Shown: piece by piece, positions 22,212-31,377 of the stretch
Layout: every line of letters begins with the position of its first letter
Numbering within the stretch: the first letter of the stretch is position 1
DNA from: a virus
IMG/VR virus record: IMGVR_UViG_3300023278_002549
Span: 1 to 42,645 of that record
Length of the DNA: 42,645 nt
Strand: one strand, 5' to 3'
Position numbers and translations under genes: made by a program
The notes under the pieces: generated by a model
Databases searched by the model: none
The model's input: only the letters and a program-made list of their open reading frames with translations
Told to the model about the DNA's origin: nothing

Positions 22212-23915
22212 TTATTGTTGAATTTCTTCGACAGATATCGACGAGGCCATGACCCCACCAAGTTGTCTTATGCTAGAGCCACCATTAAAAGTTACAGTCG
22301 AGGCGTTAGACCCGCCCGCCCTAACTCTAAAAGTAGTCGCCGATGTAGTACCCGCTGTCATAGTATGAGTAAAAGTTATGGGAAAACTTTGGCCGCCTGT
22401 TGGCTCCGATTGCCACATACTAGCTAAAGCATTGGCCGTTGAGTCTTGGAATAAAGCAGCAATAAGATTATTTGAGGCATTAGAGCTAAGTTGAGCGGTT
22501 ACTCGTATCCTTAGCAAATTTGACGCGCTTAATGGTGTGAAGGCTAGAGTCATATACTCATTTCCTTCAGTAATTTGAGGAATAGTATCGTCAATTGGAA
22601 TTAACGTCGTACCAGTAGCGACAGCTCCCGTTTGAGTATATGCACTTTGAACTACACTTCCAACTATTCCTTTAGGTGAGAAAATCGGTTGCACAACAGG
22701 AAGTTTGAAATCCACACCGGCTTTTTGACACCACACGCTAGTGTCAATATTTGTAGCCGCCGCTGTAGTGCTTGTAGCAGAGTAAAAATCAACCGCAGTA
22801 CTAGAAACCGAAAATATCCCACAAGTATACGCACCCGTGCCCCCAATGTCTGGGACGCATCCGCAGTTAGGCGCTACGGTAAAAATCCCAGAATTGAAAG
22901 TACATGTCTGTCGACCTGTAGTCGCATTGGTGCAATTGCCATTTATCCAATCTGAATTCTCACCTGTAACCACGTCAGCGGTAGAAACTCTTGCAGTAAA
23001 ATCATTTATGTTGGAAGTAATGGTGGGGATAGATTTATAAACTTGTACACTTTGCTTCGCATCAGTAGAGGCTTTATTACACGAAACATGGGTCGCAGTA
23101 TTTGCCGCAGCGCCTGTAGCACCCACACCAACTTGAAAAGTTACAGAAGTAGAAGACGCCGCAGTTACTGCGCAAGTATCATTAAATGCTACAGAATTGC
23201 ACGAGCAATTTGGCGCTACAGAAAAAATTCCCGAATTAAAAACACATGTTTGACTACCCGTGGCCGCATCAGTGCAATTTCCATTTATCCAATCAACATT
23301 CTCGTCACTAACTACATCCGCGCTAGAGATTTTTGCGTTGAAAGTGTCGGGGAGTGCAGACTCACCCAACATAGAAAGCTGACCTAAATACCAGTCATCG
23401 GTATACATAACCGCATGAGTACCTGCGCTAGTTTGCCTAATCTGTGCGTAAACAATTCCTTTATTAGCGTCACCGGCGACATCAGTAGCACTAGGACAAG
23501 GGAAAAAAGCGCTTTCAGCTCCCACGACTGCGTGAAGAGTTAGCGCTTGAGAGCCGAGCAATGTATTATTTGCATTATAAACTTCTAGTGTGGTTAGTGC
23601 GTCCCCGTTGCGGTAATTAACTCTGACTTCACAAGCTTTCCCATAAAGTCCTTTAGGCAAAGTCATGCTCGATGTGCGGGCATAACCGCCGTTTGAAGCA
23701 ATGAGTATCGAGCCTGAAGCAACACCCGTAAGTACATTGGCCGCCGTAGTCGTAGCTGTCAGAGTAGCGCTCGAGGTAACCCACTTACTCTTCCCGTTTT
23801 CAAAACCGGGGTTAAGGATAAGATTTCTGTCATTGAAAAGAGCCTTGTCAACTTCAGTTATGGCTGCAGAGCCGGTAGTGGTTAAAAGTAAAAGAGCTAA
23901 TAGAATTTTTTTCAT
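22212..23915 (-). CDS. Fibre-like protein with signal peptide and cysteine-rich duplicate, 567 aa
   Basis: Residues 1-18 (MKKILLALLLLTTTGSAA) are a clean Sec signal peptide, unusual for a virion protein. Then come NLILNPGFENGKSKW, typical of carbohydrate-binding beta-sandwich modules, and two related cysteine-rich units (WINGNCTDAATGSQTC near 209 and WINGNCTNATTGRQTC near 318). The C-terminal 150 residues (IPIDDTIPQITEGNEYMTLA onward) resemble receptor-binding tips of phage fibres. It lies among fibre genes. It may be a fibre matured across the membrane, an exported decoy or adhesin, or a fibre whose N-terminus only looks like a signal. Confidence 0.6.
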   Translation of the reverse strand: MKKILLALLLLTTTGSAAITEVDKALFNDRNLILNPGFENGKSKWVTSSATLTATTTAANVLTGVASGSILIASNGGYARTSSMTLPKGLYGKACEVRVNYRNGDALTTLEVYNANNTLLGSQALTLHAVVGAESAFFPCPSATDVAGDANKGIVYAQIRQTSAGTHAVMYTDDWYLGQLSMLGESALPDTFNAKISSADVVSDENVDWINGNCTDAATGSQTCVFNSGIFSVAPNCSCNSVAFNDTCAVTAASSTSVTFQVGVGATGAAANTATHVSCNKASTDAKQSVQVYKSIPTITSNINDFTARVSTADVVTGENSDWINGNCTNATTGRQTCTFNSGIFTVAPNCGCVPDIGGTGAYTCGIFSVSSTAVDFYSATSTTAAATNIDTSVWCQKAGVDFKLPVVQPIFSPKGIVGSVVQSAYTQTGAVATGTTLIPIDDTIPQITEGNEYMTLAFTPLSASNLLRIRVTAQLSSNASNNLIAALFQDSTANALASMWQSEPTGGQSFPITFTHTMTAGTTSATTFRVRAGGSNASTVTFNGGSSIRQLGGVMASSISVEEIQQ

Positions 23916-23918
23916 AAA

Positions 23919-24626
23919 TTAAAATCTCACTTCCGTAAAGCTTGGGATGAATCTTATGTCTGCCGTGTCTGTATCCGTACCCCGGCTGAGTTGAATCAAA
24001 ATCAAATCTCCAGGAGTTACAGCCACACCATTTATCTGACCCGTAGTAGACGTCAGGTCAAGAGTTGTAAGTCTTAATTGCTTGGCTACTGTGTTTGTTA
24101 ACGCAGTGTTTGTAGAAGTTCTTTGATTAGTAGTCGAGTCAATCGTGTCAACTCCATCACGTATAAGTGTAGAAACACTAGTAAGAAGCTGAGTCAAAGT
24201 GGCTGTAGGACTATAGTGCCCCACCTTAGCGGTAATTTGCCGCCCGCTCACATAACCTTCGGGGACTTTCAGAAATAAATTCATTTTTGCAGTCGAGCCG
24301 CTTTCGAAAAGATAAACAAGACCCTTATTTTCTTGAGCAGATGTGGGTGCGTCCCCGGGATTTTCTTGCCAAGCCGCCCCGGCTCCTCCCCCGCCCCCTG
24401 CACTTGCTAAGACGAGCACTGCTTGTCTGAGCTGAGTCTTATCGTTGCTTGCATAAGCCGTCGCCTGATCTACAGTGAGTCCCGCGTATTCCACAAGAAG
24501 AGCTATTTCCTCTTGTAATATGTTCAGCCAATCGCTACCCACCACGCTGGCAGGTGTAGATGTGGCGGGATTGCCATCGGTAAATAAATTGCTTGGCGCT
24601 GCGTCTGTTCCGGCATTTCGTCTCAT
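23919..24626 (-). CDS. Tail fibre N-terminal/adaptor-like protein, 235 aa
   Basis: The N-terminus (SNLFTDGNPATSTPASVVGS then DWLNILQEEIALLVEYAG) is the usual start of baseplate-attached phage fibre proteins. The rest is threonine-rich beta structure with no further domain recognised. Directly after gp48 it would join fibres to the baseplate. The following fibre-like gene starts four bases after its stop. Confidence 0.7.
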   Translation of the reverse strand: MRRNAGTDAAPSNLFTDGNPATSTPASVVGSDWLNILQEEIALLVEYAGLTVDQATAYASNDKTQLRQAVLVLASAGGGGGAGAAWQENPGDAPTSAQENKGLVYLFESGSTAKMNLFLKVPEGYVSGRQITAKVGHYSPTATLTQLLTSVSTLIRDGVDTIDSTTNQRTSTNTALTNTVAKQLRLTTLDLTSTTGQINGVAVTPGDLILIQLSRGTDTDTADIRFIPSFTEVRF

Positions 24627-24632
24627 AATCTT

Positions 24633-25232
24633 CTAACTCCCATAAAAAAACTGCACATTGGTATGCGAGGGCTTTGCTCTCTCTATTACACACTCTAGTG
24701 CGCTATTCTCAAACGTCCTAAGTCTATCGCCTGCCATATTTTGCCCAGCGCGAAAAACACCAAGCACGTAGGTGCTAGTGTAAACTTGAAACCAGTATTT
24801 CCATAAAGCCCCGTATAGTCTATCCCCTGCGCGACTTATGCCTGCACGAAAAAGATTAACTCCCGGCTCTTGAATAGTAATTGTGTACCCAACTGAGGCA
24901 GCAAGATCGATAAAAAATTGCTTGCTCATGGTATTCCCACCACGTTTGGTTAGCTTTAAAAAGACCGCGTCGATTCTCTCTTGAATAGTGCCCGCGATAT
25001 CTTGGCACTCATCAGGGATTCCTAAAACTCTTTCCCAATTTTCCAACAATTCAAAAGTAGTGCGAGGGTCTAACTCATTTAAGAGGTCCCCGGCTCTACC
25101 CTCGACACGAGTAAACTCGACACCCATGCCTTCACCCGTTTCAAAAAGGAGACCGCCTTTTTCTTTATTCCATGCTCTACCCCTAGGGAAGAGACTAAGT
25201 AAAAGCTGGCGGTATTTATCGATTCCACTCAT
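24633..25232 (-). CDS. Mu gp48-like baseplate protein (YmfQ/DUF2313)
   Basis: This 199-residue protein matches the YmfQ/DUF2313 family: LLLSLFPRGRAWN near residues 9-21, then DPRTTFELLENWERVLGIPD (55-74), RIDAVFLKLTKRGG near 86, and SVGYTITIQEPG. In Mu, gp48 is a baseplate wedge component next to gp47. It follows the gp47-like gene within four bp. Confidence 0.85.
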   Translation of the reverse strand: MSGIDKYRQLLLSLFPRGRAWNKEKGGLLFETGEGMGVEFTRVEGRAGDLLNELDPRTTFELLENWERVLGIPDECQDIAGTIQERIDAVFLKLTKRGGNTMSKQFFIDLAASVGYTITIQEPGVNLFRAGISRAGDRLYGALWKYWFQVYTSTYVLGVFRAGQNMAGDRLRTFENSALECVIERAKPSHTNVQFFYGS

Positions 25233-25236
25233 AGGA

Positions 25237-26304
25237 TTAAACCCAAGTTATAGTCCCCATTAAATAAATGCTACCAACTGCCGGAGTTGAATCCGCTGTA
25301 GGCACACTAACAGTATTATTTTCTTCTCCTGCCGCCGCACTTACTGCCTCACGAATTTGTGACAAGTAAATTATCCCCGAGCCCGCAACATTGGGCTCGG
25401 CTTTTCTTTTAATAAGGTCAGTTAACTCTGCCGTTACCGCAGCCCGAATAGCTGCAGTGTCTGGAACAATATGAATAGTAAAATTCAAATTTTGAGCAAC
25501 CGGCGCCCACACAGTTACCGCAGCTGTAAGCGGTCTTACTGAATCAATAAAAGTCTGAACATCCGCGACTTCTCCCGCACTGGGGATTATAGAGCCTGAA
25601 TCATTATCTCTAACAAAAGTAACCCCGACTGTGCCAACTCCGTATTGGTTTTCATGCACCCAAACTCTAGTCACGCCACTTATTTCTTTAGCCCAAAATT
25701 CGTAATCGGTAGCATTACCGCCGCGTGCAGGAAATTGAATAAGGAGTAAAAGCCTTGCTCTGAAATCGTCATCGCTTTCTGTGTCAGTACCTCCGGCCAT
25801 ACCATTTGAATCGATTACGCCTTGGCTAGTGATTCCAGAAATAGGCGTGGCAATTGTCAAGGTGCCCGCAGCATTCATGTTGCCAGTAGCTCCCGCCGTA
25901 GAGCAAGTCGCGGTAACTGTAGTCGTGCCCGATGCCACAAGCCCATCGGCGTCAACTGTAAATTGCACGCCATCACTTCTTTGGAGAGTTGTACCCGCAG
26001 GAAGTATAGTTCCATTTGTGCCTGTAAAAACAATCGAGCCGTGAGCAAAAGTAGCAGGATTACGAGCAAGACCCCAAATAGAAGCTTTTCTATTTAGATA
26101 CTCAACTGTGGCAGTATCTTCGAAATACTGTTTGCTCATGAAATCCAAAAAACCGTAAAGCAAATGAACTGCGCCGCCATAAGCTGCACCGAAGGCCCTA
26201 ATAGTAGAACGTCTAAGAGCGGAAACTGTCCCGATAACCCTGGTCGAAATATCTGATGTAATCCGGTCAACGATTTCTTTTAGTGTAGGTCTTTCAAAAG
26301 CCAT
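25237..26304 (-). CDS. Mu gp47-like baseplate J protein
   Basis: A 355-residue baseplate J-like protein. Clear signals are FERPTLKEIVDRITSDI at the N-terminus, HGSIVFTGTNGTILPAGTTL (108-127), GGTDTESDDDFRARLLLLIQ (171-190) and the GGNATDYEFWAKEISGVTRV segment. It forms the baseplate wedge that surrounds the spike and triggers sheath contraction. It overlaps the gp46-like gene by one base. Confidence 0.92.
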   Translation of the reverse strand: MAFERPTLKEIVDRITSDISTRVIGTVSALRRSTIRAFGAAYGGAVHLLYGFLDFMSKQYFEDTATVEYLNRKASIWGLARNPATFAHGSIVFTGTNGTILPAGTTLQRSDGVQFTVDADGLVASGTTTVTATCSTAGATGNMNAAGTLTIATPISGITSQGVIDSNGMAGGTDTESDDDFRARLLLLIQFPARGGNATDYEFWAKEISGVTRVWVHENQYGVGTVGVTFVRDNDSGSIIPSAGEVADVQTFIDSVRPLTAAVTVWAPVAQNLNFTIHIVPDTAAIRAAVTAELTDLIKRKAEPNVAGSGIIYLSQIREAVSAAAGEENNTVSVPTADSTPAVGSIYLMGTITWV

Positions 26305-26765
26305 TATCTTGCGCCCTCAGCCTTCCACGCATTATCAAAAGCATAATTTAGTTTCTCACCGTTTGGCTTTTGAATAAAAACTTCTATAAATAAAATTCCA
26401 CGAGTGGGATAACTCGCCGTGACACTAACCGACTCGGCAATTTCACCATCAATCATCCATTGCAAGGCGGTAGAAGCATACTCTTCTGCCTGAATACGAG
26501 TATCCTCTGTTTGCTTTTGCCTATCTAGAAGCCAAAGCTTTGACCCTATTTGATCGGCGGTGATATCTGAAATGACATCGCCCCACCAGCCTCTTTGACT
26601 TTGCCCCGAATCGATTTCGTCTTTTGTAACTCGCATATCTGTAAATAAGGATATGGTCACGGCAGTACGAAAGCCATCCTCGCCGGTGAAGTCATTTTGA
26701 AAAAGTCCTAAATCAAAGACATCCCCGAAATCTGTCCTAGTACCAATTAACGCAATATCTAACAT
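26304..26765 (-). CDS. Mu gp46-like baseplate wedge protein
   Basis: A 153-residue GP46-family protein, recognisable by FRTAVTISLFTDMRV, the RGWWGD motif near residue 60, LWLLDRQKQTEDT and LQWMIDGE. In Mu it is the gp25-like wedge component that nucleates the sheath on the baseplate. Gene order (45-46-47-48) agrees. Confidence 0.9.
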   Translation of the reverse strand: MLDIALIGTRTDFGDVFDLGLFQNDFTGEDGFRTAVTISLFTDMRVTKDEIDSGQSQRGWWGDVISDITADQIGSKLWLLDRQKQTEDTRIQAEEYASTALQWMIDGEIAESVSVTASYPTRGILFIEVFIQKPNGEKLNYAFDNAWKAEGAR

Positions 26766-26767
26766 GG

Positions 26768-27421
26768 CTAAGTCACCTGTACGTCGGCCACATTAGTGAT
26801 ACCGCCGCCCGTTCCATTTTCTTGATGTTTGTGAGTGTTGTGAGCTGTTTTAAGTTCAAGAACTTTAGTGCCTAGATTCGCAACCGGAGTACCACCAGTA
26901 GATGCTATAATAGCTCCCGAAAGTGTAGCTGGAGTTATTACGCCGGCAGTAGCAGTAGCAAGACCTGTCAAAGTCGACGTGCCCCCAACGCTTAAGTTTC
27001 CGATTATGTGCGCATCCGCTGATGTCTCAAAAAGCGGAGTTGTAGCAAGCACTTTGGTATTTGCTTTTACTTCCACTATACCGCCCGTTTTTATATAAAC
27101 GTATTGCCCTTCATCGTCGTATAGGGCAACTTTCCCGTCAGTAACTTTTAAGCGGTAGCGCCTATCGTCAGTAGCGATTACAACTCCGTGAGATTTGTCA
27201 CCGCCAAGAAATAATACGACTCCTTCAGAACCCGCCTTAGGACTAGATGCAAATCCATATTCTTGGACTCTTTGAACATCTTCCATAACTTCGTCATTGA
27301 GGACTTCGATTTTAAGTCTCTGAAGCCCAGTAGTGTCGTTGAGAGATTTTATAACTACGCGACCCACCATATTCATGATGCGCCTTTGGAGTGGTAAAAG
27401 AAGTCGATTCAAAGTTATCAC
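26768..27421 (-). CDS. Mu gp45-like baseplate spike (gpV family)
   Basis: A 217-residue spike protein. The N-terminal OB-fold is visible (GRVVIKSLNDTTGLQRLKIE, VQRVQEYGFASSPKAGSEGV, VVLFLGGDKSHGVVIATDDR), followed by a beta-helix stem. Near the end, HNTHKHQENGTGG is the histidine-rich metal-binding tip of P2/phi92-type membrane-piercing spikes. An iron-loaded tip points to a Gram-negative host outer membrane. Confidence 0.9.
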   Translation of the reverse strand: MITLNRLLLPLQRRIMNMVGRVVIKSLNDTTGLQRLKIEVLNDEVMEDVQRVQEYGFASSPKAGSEGVVLFLGGDKSHGVVIATDDRRYRLKVTDGKVALYDDEGQYVYIKTGGIVEVKANTKVLATTPLFETSADAHIIGNLSVGGTSTLTGLATATAGVITPATLSGAIIASTGGTPVANLGTKVLELKTAHNTHKHQENGTGGGITNVADVQVT

Positions 27422-28488
27422 TACTCTTCTACCTCGGGATTAGATTGAATTCCCAAATCTGGGTTATTTGATTTATTAACTGTAGGGACCGGGATAAATG
27501 CATCTTTTCTCTTTAAGCCAAGAGTCGTAATAGCACCCGCGCCTTCGCTTAAAGAATAAGAAACATCACAAATTAAAAGCGTCTCATTGATAATGCCGAT
27601 TGTGGGAGAGTTTACCCGAACCAGCTGATTCATTTTCCATATAGAGCCGTCTCTTTGCGTAAATCCACTAAGAGTGACTGAAACTTTAACCGAGCGTGCT
27701 GCTCTGACAGATGCTTCATACTGTGCCCTTTTTTTTGCTTGCTCAAGAGTCATAGCGCTCTCGCCTACAATTACGAGAGGACGAAAACGCGGCACACCTT
27801 CATCTGTGGCCCTACCAATAATTTTATAGCCATCCATGCCATCGACTTCCAAATCATTAGCCGCCTTGACTGTGTATTTAGAAAATCTGTCTTTGAAATC
27901 AAAACTAGCATCGGATGACATTATGTTCTGTCCTTCGACAATACCTGTTAGTGCATAATCCTCTCCGGGCTCGGTTATTTCCACCGTACCATTTTCGTTA
28001 GATATTAATAGAAAACCTTTTTGTCTTATTTTTTTATCTAAGATTTCAAAAACGCTTTGCCCTTGCGTAATTCTAAAATTAGGGAAGGCACTTCCAGTAT
28101 CTACACTTGTCAAAACTTTTAACCCGAAAGGGCCTAAAAGCCATGCGGCTAAGGCCTCTAACTTTTGCGATTTTATCTCACCTCCGCTTATATCAGCGCT
28201 GCAATCTACTAAATCAGCGGCGATGTCTCGCCCCGAGACTTCTATGGTCGTGTCGGTAGAAGATAAAGAATTTCTAACTACTTCTACATAGCCGGTTATA
28301 AGTTTTGTATCTCCTAAGTAAACTTCTGCTTTATCATTAGGCTGAATAGGCCAAGGAGCTTTCAATCCGCTCCAGTTATCATTCACACTAAAATTAAAAC
28401 TTCCGGAAAGTGTTTCGATGCTTTTAGAAATGGCAAAAGACTTCCATCCCGAAAATTTCTTTTCATTTATCTTTAAAAAGGCGTCCAC
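27421..28488 (-). CDS. Mu gpP-like baseplate hub protein (gp44)
   Basis: A 355-residue baseplate hub homologue of Mu gpP and T4 gp27. Signals: FSGWKSFAISKSIETLSGSF (13-32) and FNFSVNDNW near the N-terminus, then PIQPNDKAEVYLGDTKLITG (46-65), VSGRDIAADLVDCSAD and the segment PGEDYALTGIVEGQNI. The hub sits between the tube and the spike encoded next. It overlaps the spike gene by one base. Confidence 0.88.
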   Translation of the reverse strand: MDAFLKINEKKFSGWKSFAISKSIETLSGSFNFSVNDNWSGLKAPWPIQPNDKAEVYLGDTKLITGYVEVVRNSLSSTDTTIEVSGRDIAADLVDCSADISGGEIKSQKLEALAAWLLGPFGLKVLTSVDTGSAFPNFRITQGQSVFEILDKKIRQKGFLLISNENGTVEITEPGEDYALTGIVEGQNIMSSDASFDFKDRFSKYTVKAANDLEVDGMDGYKIIGRATDEGVPRFRPLVIVGESAMTLEQAKKRAQYEASVRAARSVKVSVTLSGFTQRDGSIWKMNQLVRVNSPTIGIINETLLICDVSYSLSEGAGAITTLGLKRKDAFIPVPTVNKSNNPDLGIQSNPEVEE

Positions 28489-29691
28489 TTAAGAAAACCT
28501 CAATACCTTTAGGGTTTTCATAGCCGGAAAAAAGCCCGGATTAACTACGGCGTTTCTATCTATTAAATCTTGCTCAAGGTCGAAGGCTTCGTAAAGATCA
28601 TAAGCTAGAGTCAAACTAGATCCTTGTGACTCAAGCTCGATTGACACGATACTAGGTAAATCTTTCGATGTATCCGGTACAGCTTTCGAGACTTCAAATT
28701 TAAGTCTCTGAAAACTCCGGTAAACATCATCATCGCCCGTGGAATCTAAAATTTGATCGATTAGATCTAAAATTTCTTGGCGATCTGAATCCGCATCCTG
28801 ATAACTGGCATAAGTTCTATCTGTGGCCTCACTAGCAAGAAGTCCCACCACTAATTGAAAGCTCAAATCACTAAGGGCTTTTGAATTCGTCGCTTGAGCG
28901 ACCCTACTCGAAGTAGACATGTTAGAAAGATCAAAATCAACACCGTATTTAGAAACTCCCTTAAGCGCGATTTTCATTTGAGTAGACCCGCCGGGAAGAA
29001 TAGCTAAAAGATTATTTAAAGTTGTTACAAAATTAGCTGCAAGTTGGCTAGGAAGTCTAACGAGAGCCGCAACTTGCGACTGCATTTTTCTTATTTGATA
29101 AGTATAATCTGCAAGCTTAAGCGCGATACCATTTAATTTATTCGCTTCGCCCTGCACGACATTTGTAAACCCTGTCACATCAGAAGATGCTGCATCAGTT
29201 ACAAAAGAGGGCGCATTAACCACCGAATAGACTTTTGTGAAAGCAACCGAGCATAAATCCTGAAGTTCTGAAATAGTAGACTTCGCTTTAGTGATTTGAT
29301 CTATATTTTGAGTAGGGTTTTGCTGAATTCCCGTCTCGGCGAAGGTTAAAGAGAAGTAAGCTATACCTAGCTCGGCCTTAGATTCTCTGACCCGGCACCC
29401 GGTGCACACTACATCTTTAGACCCTAAATACGGATGAATGAGTTTTCCGCTACCAAACTGCTCACACGCGCCTATTAGAGAATCTCTCTGCGCCTCATAA
29501 TTTTCTCCGTTAACATAAGCCTCGATAGAGAAATCTCGTTTTTTTCTTCCAAGATCTTTAGAACTTGAAATGTCGCTAAGAGGATATTCATCGATAACTA
29601 CTCGCCTACCACCTTCGAAATCAGTAGAATCAACTTTAAAATTAATCCCCCTAAAACTAGCTTGACGATATTTTTTCGCAAGTAAACTCAT
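28489..29691 (-). CDS. Mu gpN-like tail/DNA-circularisation protein
   Basis: A 400-residue protein of the Mu gpN family. The N-terminal domain is clear: YRQASFRGINFKVDSTDFEG (8-27), RRVVIDEYPLSDISSSKDLG and LIGACEQFGSGKLIHPYLGS. Despite the older name, it is a tail-hub or tape-measure-proximal tail protein. It lies between the tape measure and gpP genes as in Mu. Confidence 0.88.
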   Translation of the reverse strand: MSLLAKKYRQASFRGINFKVDSTDFEGGRRVVIDEYPLSDISSSKDLGRKKRDFSIEAYVNGENYEAQRDSLIGACEQFGSGKLIHPYLGSKDVVCTGCRVRESKAELGIAYFSLTFAETGIQQNPTQNIDQITKAKSTISELQDLCSVAFTKVYSVVNAPSFVTDAASSDVTGFTNVVQGEANKLNGIALKLADYTYQIRKMQSQVAALVRLPSQLAANFVTTLNNLLAILPGGSTQMKIALKGVSKYGVDFDLSNMSTSSRVAQATNSKALSDLSFQLVVGLLASEATDRTYASYQDADSDRQEILDLIDQILDSTGDDDVYRSFQRLKFEVSKAVPDTSKDLPSIVSIELESQGSSLTLAYDLYEAFDLEQDLIDRNAVVNPGFFPAMKTLKVLRFS

Positions 29692-31223
29692 AATCCGCTA
29701 CCTAAAAATCCTCTATCCACTAAGAGACTTTCCCACCCGCTAGAAGTCTGAGAAACCTTAGACCCTCCAGGCATGCCAGAAAAACTAACTTGTAGAGATG
29801 CTGTAGCGTTATTCGTTTGAACACTTGATGACTGATTCTGCAAAAAGTTTCCGATGGGGGTAGCTGTTGGCGCGGTACCAAAGGCAGCTTGGAAATTTTC
29901 TTTTGAAAAAACTCCCGACCATTTAGCTTTTATTTTTTCCTCGAAGCCGTAAATCTCTTTTAATAGATCTCGAATAGGGGCCCAGTACTTGTATATTAGC
30001 AACCCCGCACCTACTGCTGCTGCGGCTATTAAGCCCCAAGGGGTCAAAAGGCCGCCAATTAAAAGAAAAGCAATATCTCCAAGTGAGGCTATTAAAACTT
30101 CAAAAACGGTAGACTCCAAAATAATAGTTGCGAATGTTAAAAACGAAGTAACCATAGAAGCAAAAGCCCCGAACACTATAACTAAAGAGGCTAGAAAAGG
30201 TCCTGCTAAAATGGCCCCGATAACAAGAAGAGCTGCTTGCATCCTTCCGGTGTTAACTGTCATCTCACCAGTTTTCTTATTGTAATTAAAAAAGAAACCC
30301 ACAACTAAATTAATGGCCCCAGCTAATTTTCTAAAAGCATCGGGTAACTCTTTACCGATAGCTTTGAAAAAAGCTCGAATCTCGGCTTTATTTTCTTTTA
30401 AGAATTTTTGAAAATCTTTCAGAACTTGACTGAAACCTTCGGCTAATTCCGCACCGGCTAGGGTTTTGATTAAATCAAAAGTAACAACAAATCTATCAAA
30501 AGTATTATTTAACTCTTTGCCTTTTTTTAAGTCTTCGTCACTTATAATAAAACCACCTGCCTCATCAGTTAGGTTTTTAAAATCTTTTATTAGAGGTAAA
30601 ATTTCGCCAAATTGCCTACCAAAAAGTTTAGCTCCTAGAGCATTTCTTAAATTAGCGTTGCCCATTTTGGAAAGAGCTAATGCCACTTGGGGGAGTGCTT
30701 TACCAAACGATTTAAAATTTTTAGGGTCTATTTTTAAAAAACTAAAAATTTTCCCAACATTACTCCCCCGTATAGCTGCTTCGCCAAGAGAGCGCGAAAA
30801 CTTATCCATGCTCTTAGAAAAAACCTCGGTGTTAACAGAGCCTAACTGAGCAGCAATTGAGAATTTTTGAAATTCACCCTCGGATATACCTAGGCGACTT
30901 GCACCGTGCTCCACATTTTGGGCAAACTCGCTAAAGTTTTTAGCCAGCAAAAAGAGACCGCCCCCACCAAGTCCGGCAATAGCCCCTATCTTAGTAAGTA
31001 GGCCTGTAAATTCTCCAGCGGCATTAGAAACTGCGCCCCCGAAATTGCCCACACTTTTACTGAAGGCTTTTAACCCGGAAGCTGAGCTAGCGAATCTTAA
31101 CGAATTATTTAATTTTGCAAAATCTGAATTTGCGAGTTTTTTAGAAATTTCTTTGAACTGAGCTGAAGCATTATCTACGGCAGAGACTACGACTTTAACG
31201 CCAAATTTTTTATCGTTAGGCAT
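29688..31223 (-). CDS. Tail tape measure protein
   Basis: A 511-residue tape measure. The N-terminus (KVVVSAVDNASAQFKEISKK) is a standard start for this class. Gly/Ala-rich hydrophobic segments occur at about 80-110 and 320-410, and helical segments lie between. The length should set the tail length; 511 residues predicts a short contractile tail of roughly 75 nm by the usual 1.5 angstrom per residue rule. Its ATG lies in the last codons of the frameshifted chaperone extension and it overlaps the gpN-like gene by four bases. Confidence 0.88.
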   Translation of the reverse strand: MPNDKKFGVKVVVSAVDNASAQFKEISKKLANSDFAKLNNSLRFASSASGLKAFSKSVGNFGGAVSNAAGEFTGLLTKIGAIAGLGGGGLFLLAKNFSEFAQNVEHGASRLGISEGEFQKFSIAAQLGSVNTEVFSKSMDKFSRSLGEAAIRGSNVGKIFSFLKIDPKNFKSFGKALPQVALALSKMGNANLRNALGAKLFGRQFGEILPLIKDFKNLTDEAGGFIISDEDLKKGKELNNTFDRFVVTFDLIKTLAGAELAEGFSQVLKDFQKFLKENKAEIRAFFKAIGKELPDAFRKLAGAINLVVGFFFNYNKKTGEMTVNTGRMQAALLVIGAILAGPFLASLVIVFGAFASMVTSFLTFATIILESTVFEVLIASLGDIAFLLIGGLLTPWGLIAAAAVGAGLLIYKYWAPIRDLLKEIYGFEEKIKAKWSGVFSKENFQAAFGTAPTATPIGNFLQNQSSSVQTNNATASLQVSFSGMPGGSKVSQTSSGWESLLVDRGFLGSGL

Positions 31224-31377
31224 TCTTTTTTTCTAGCTCCTTTCGTATCTCTTTTGCTCTCTCAATCCAAAATGCGACATCCCCGCTTGTAAGTTTGTCT
31301 AACTCTGCGGGCGACCAGTGAAAAACATAAGCGAATGACCCTAGCCATTCTCTCCAGTTTCTTGGCCACCCGAAATA
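31216..31377 (-). CDS. GpE-like frameshift extension of the tail chaperone
   Basis: After the chaperone reading frame slips -1 at 31377-31383, 53 codons follow without a stop, starting YFGWPRNWREWLGSFAYVFH and continuing WSPAELDKLTSGDVAFWIER. The FHWSPxELD core is the hallmark of GpE-type extensions in P2/Mu/lambda-like tail assembly genes. No good independent start or ribosome-binding site is present. The stop overlaps the tape-measure start. The fused product would be 130 residues. Confidence 0.75.
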   Translation of the reverse strand, partial: YFGWPRNWREWLGSFAYVFHWSPAELDKLTSGDVAFWIERAKEIRKELEKKNA

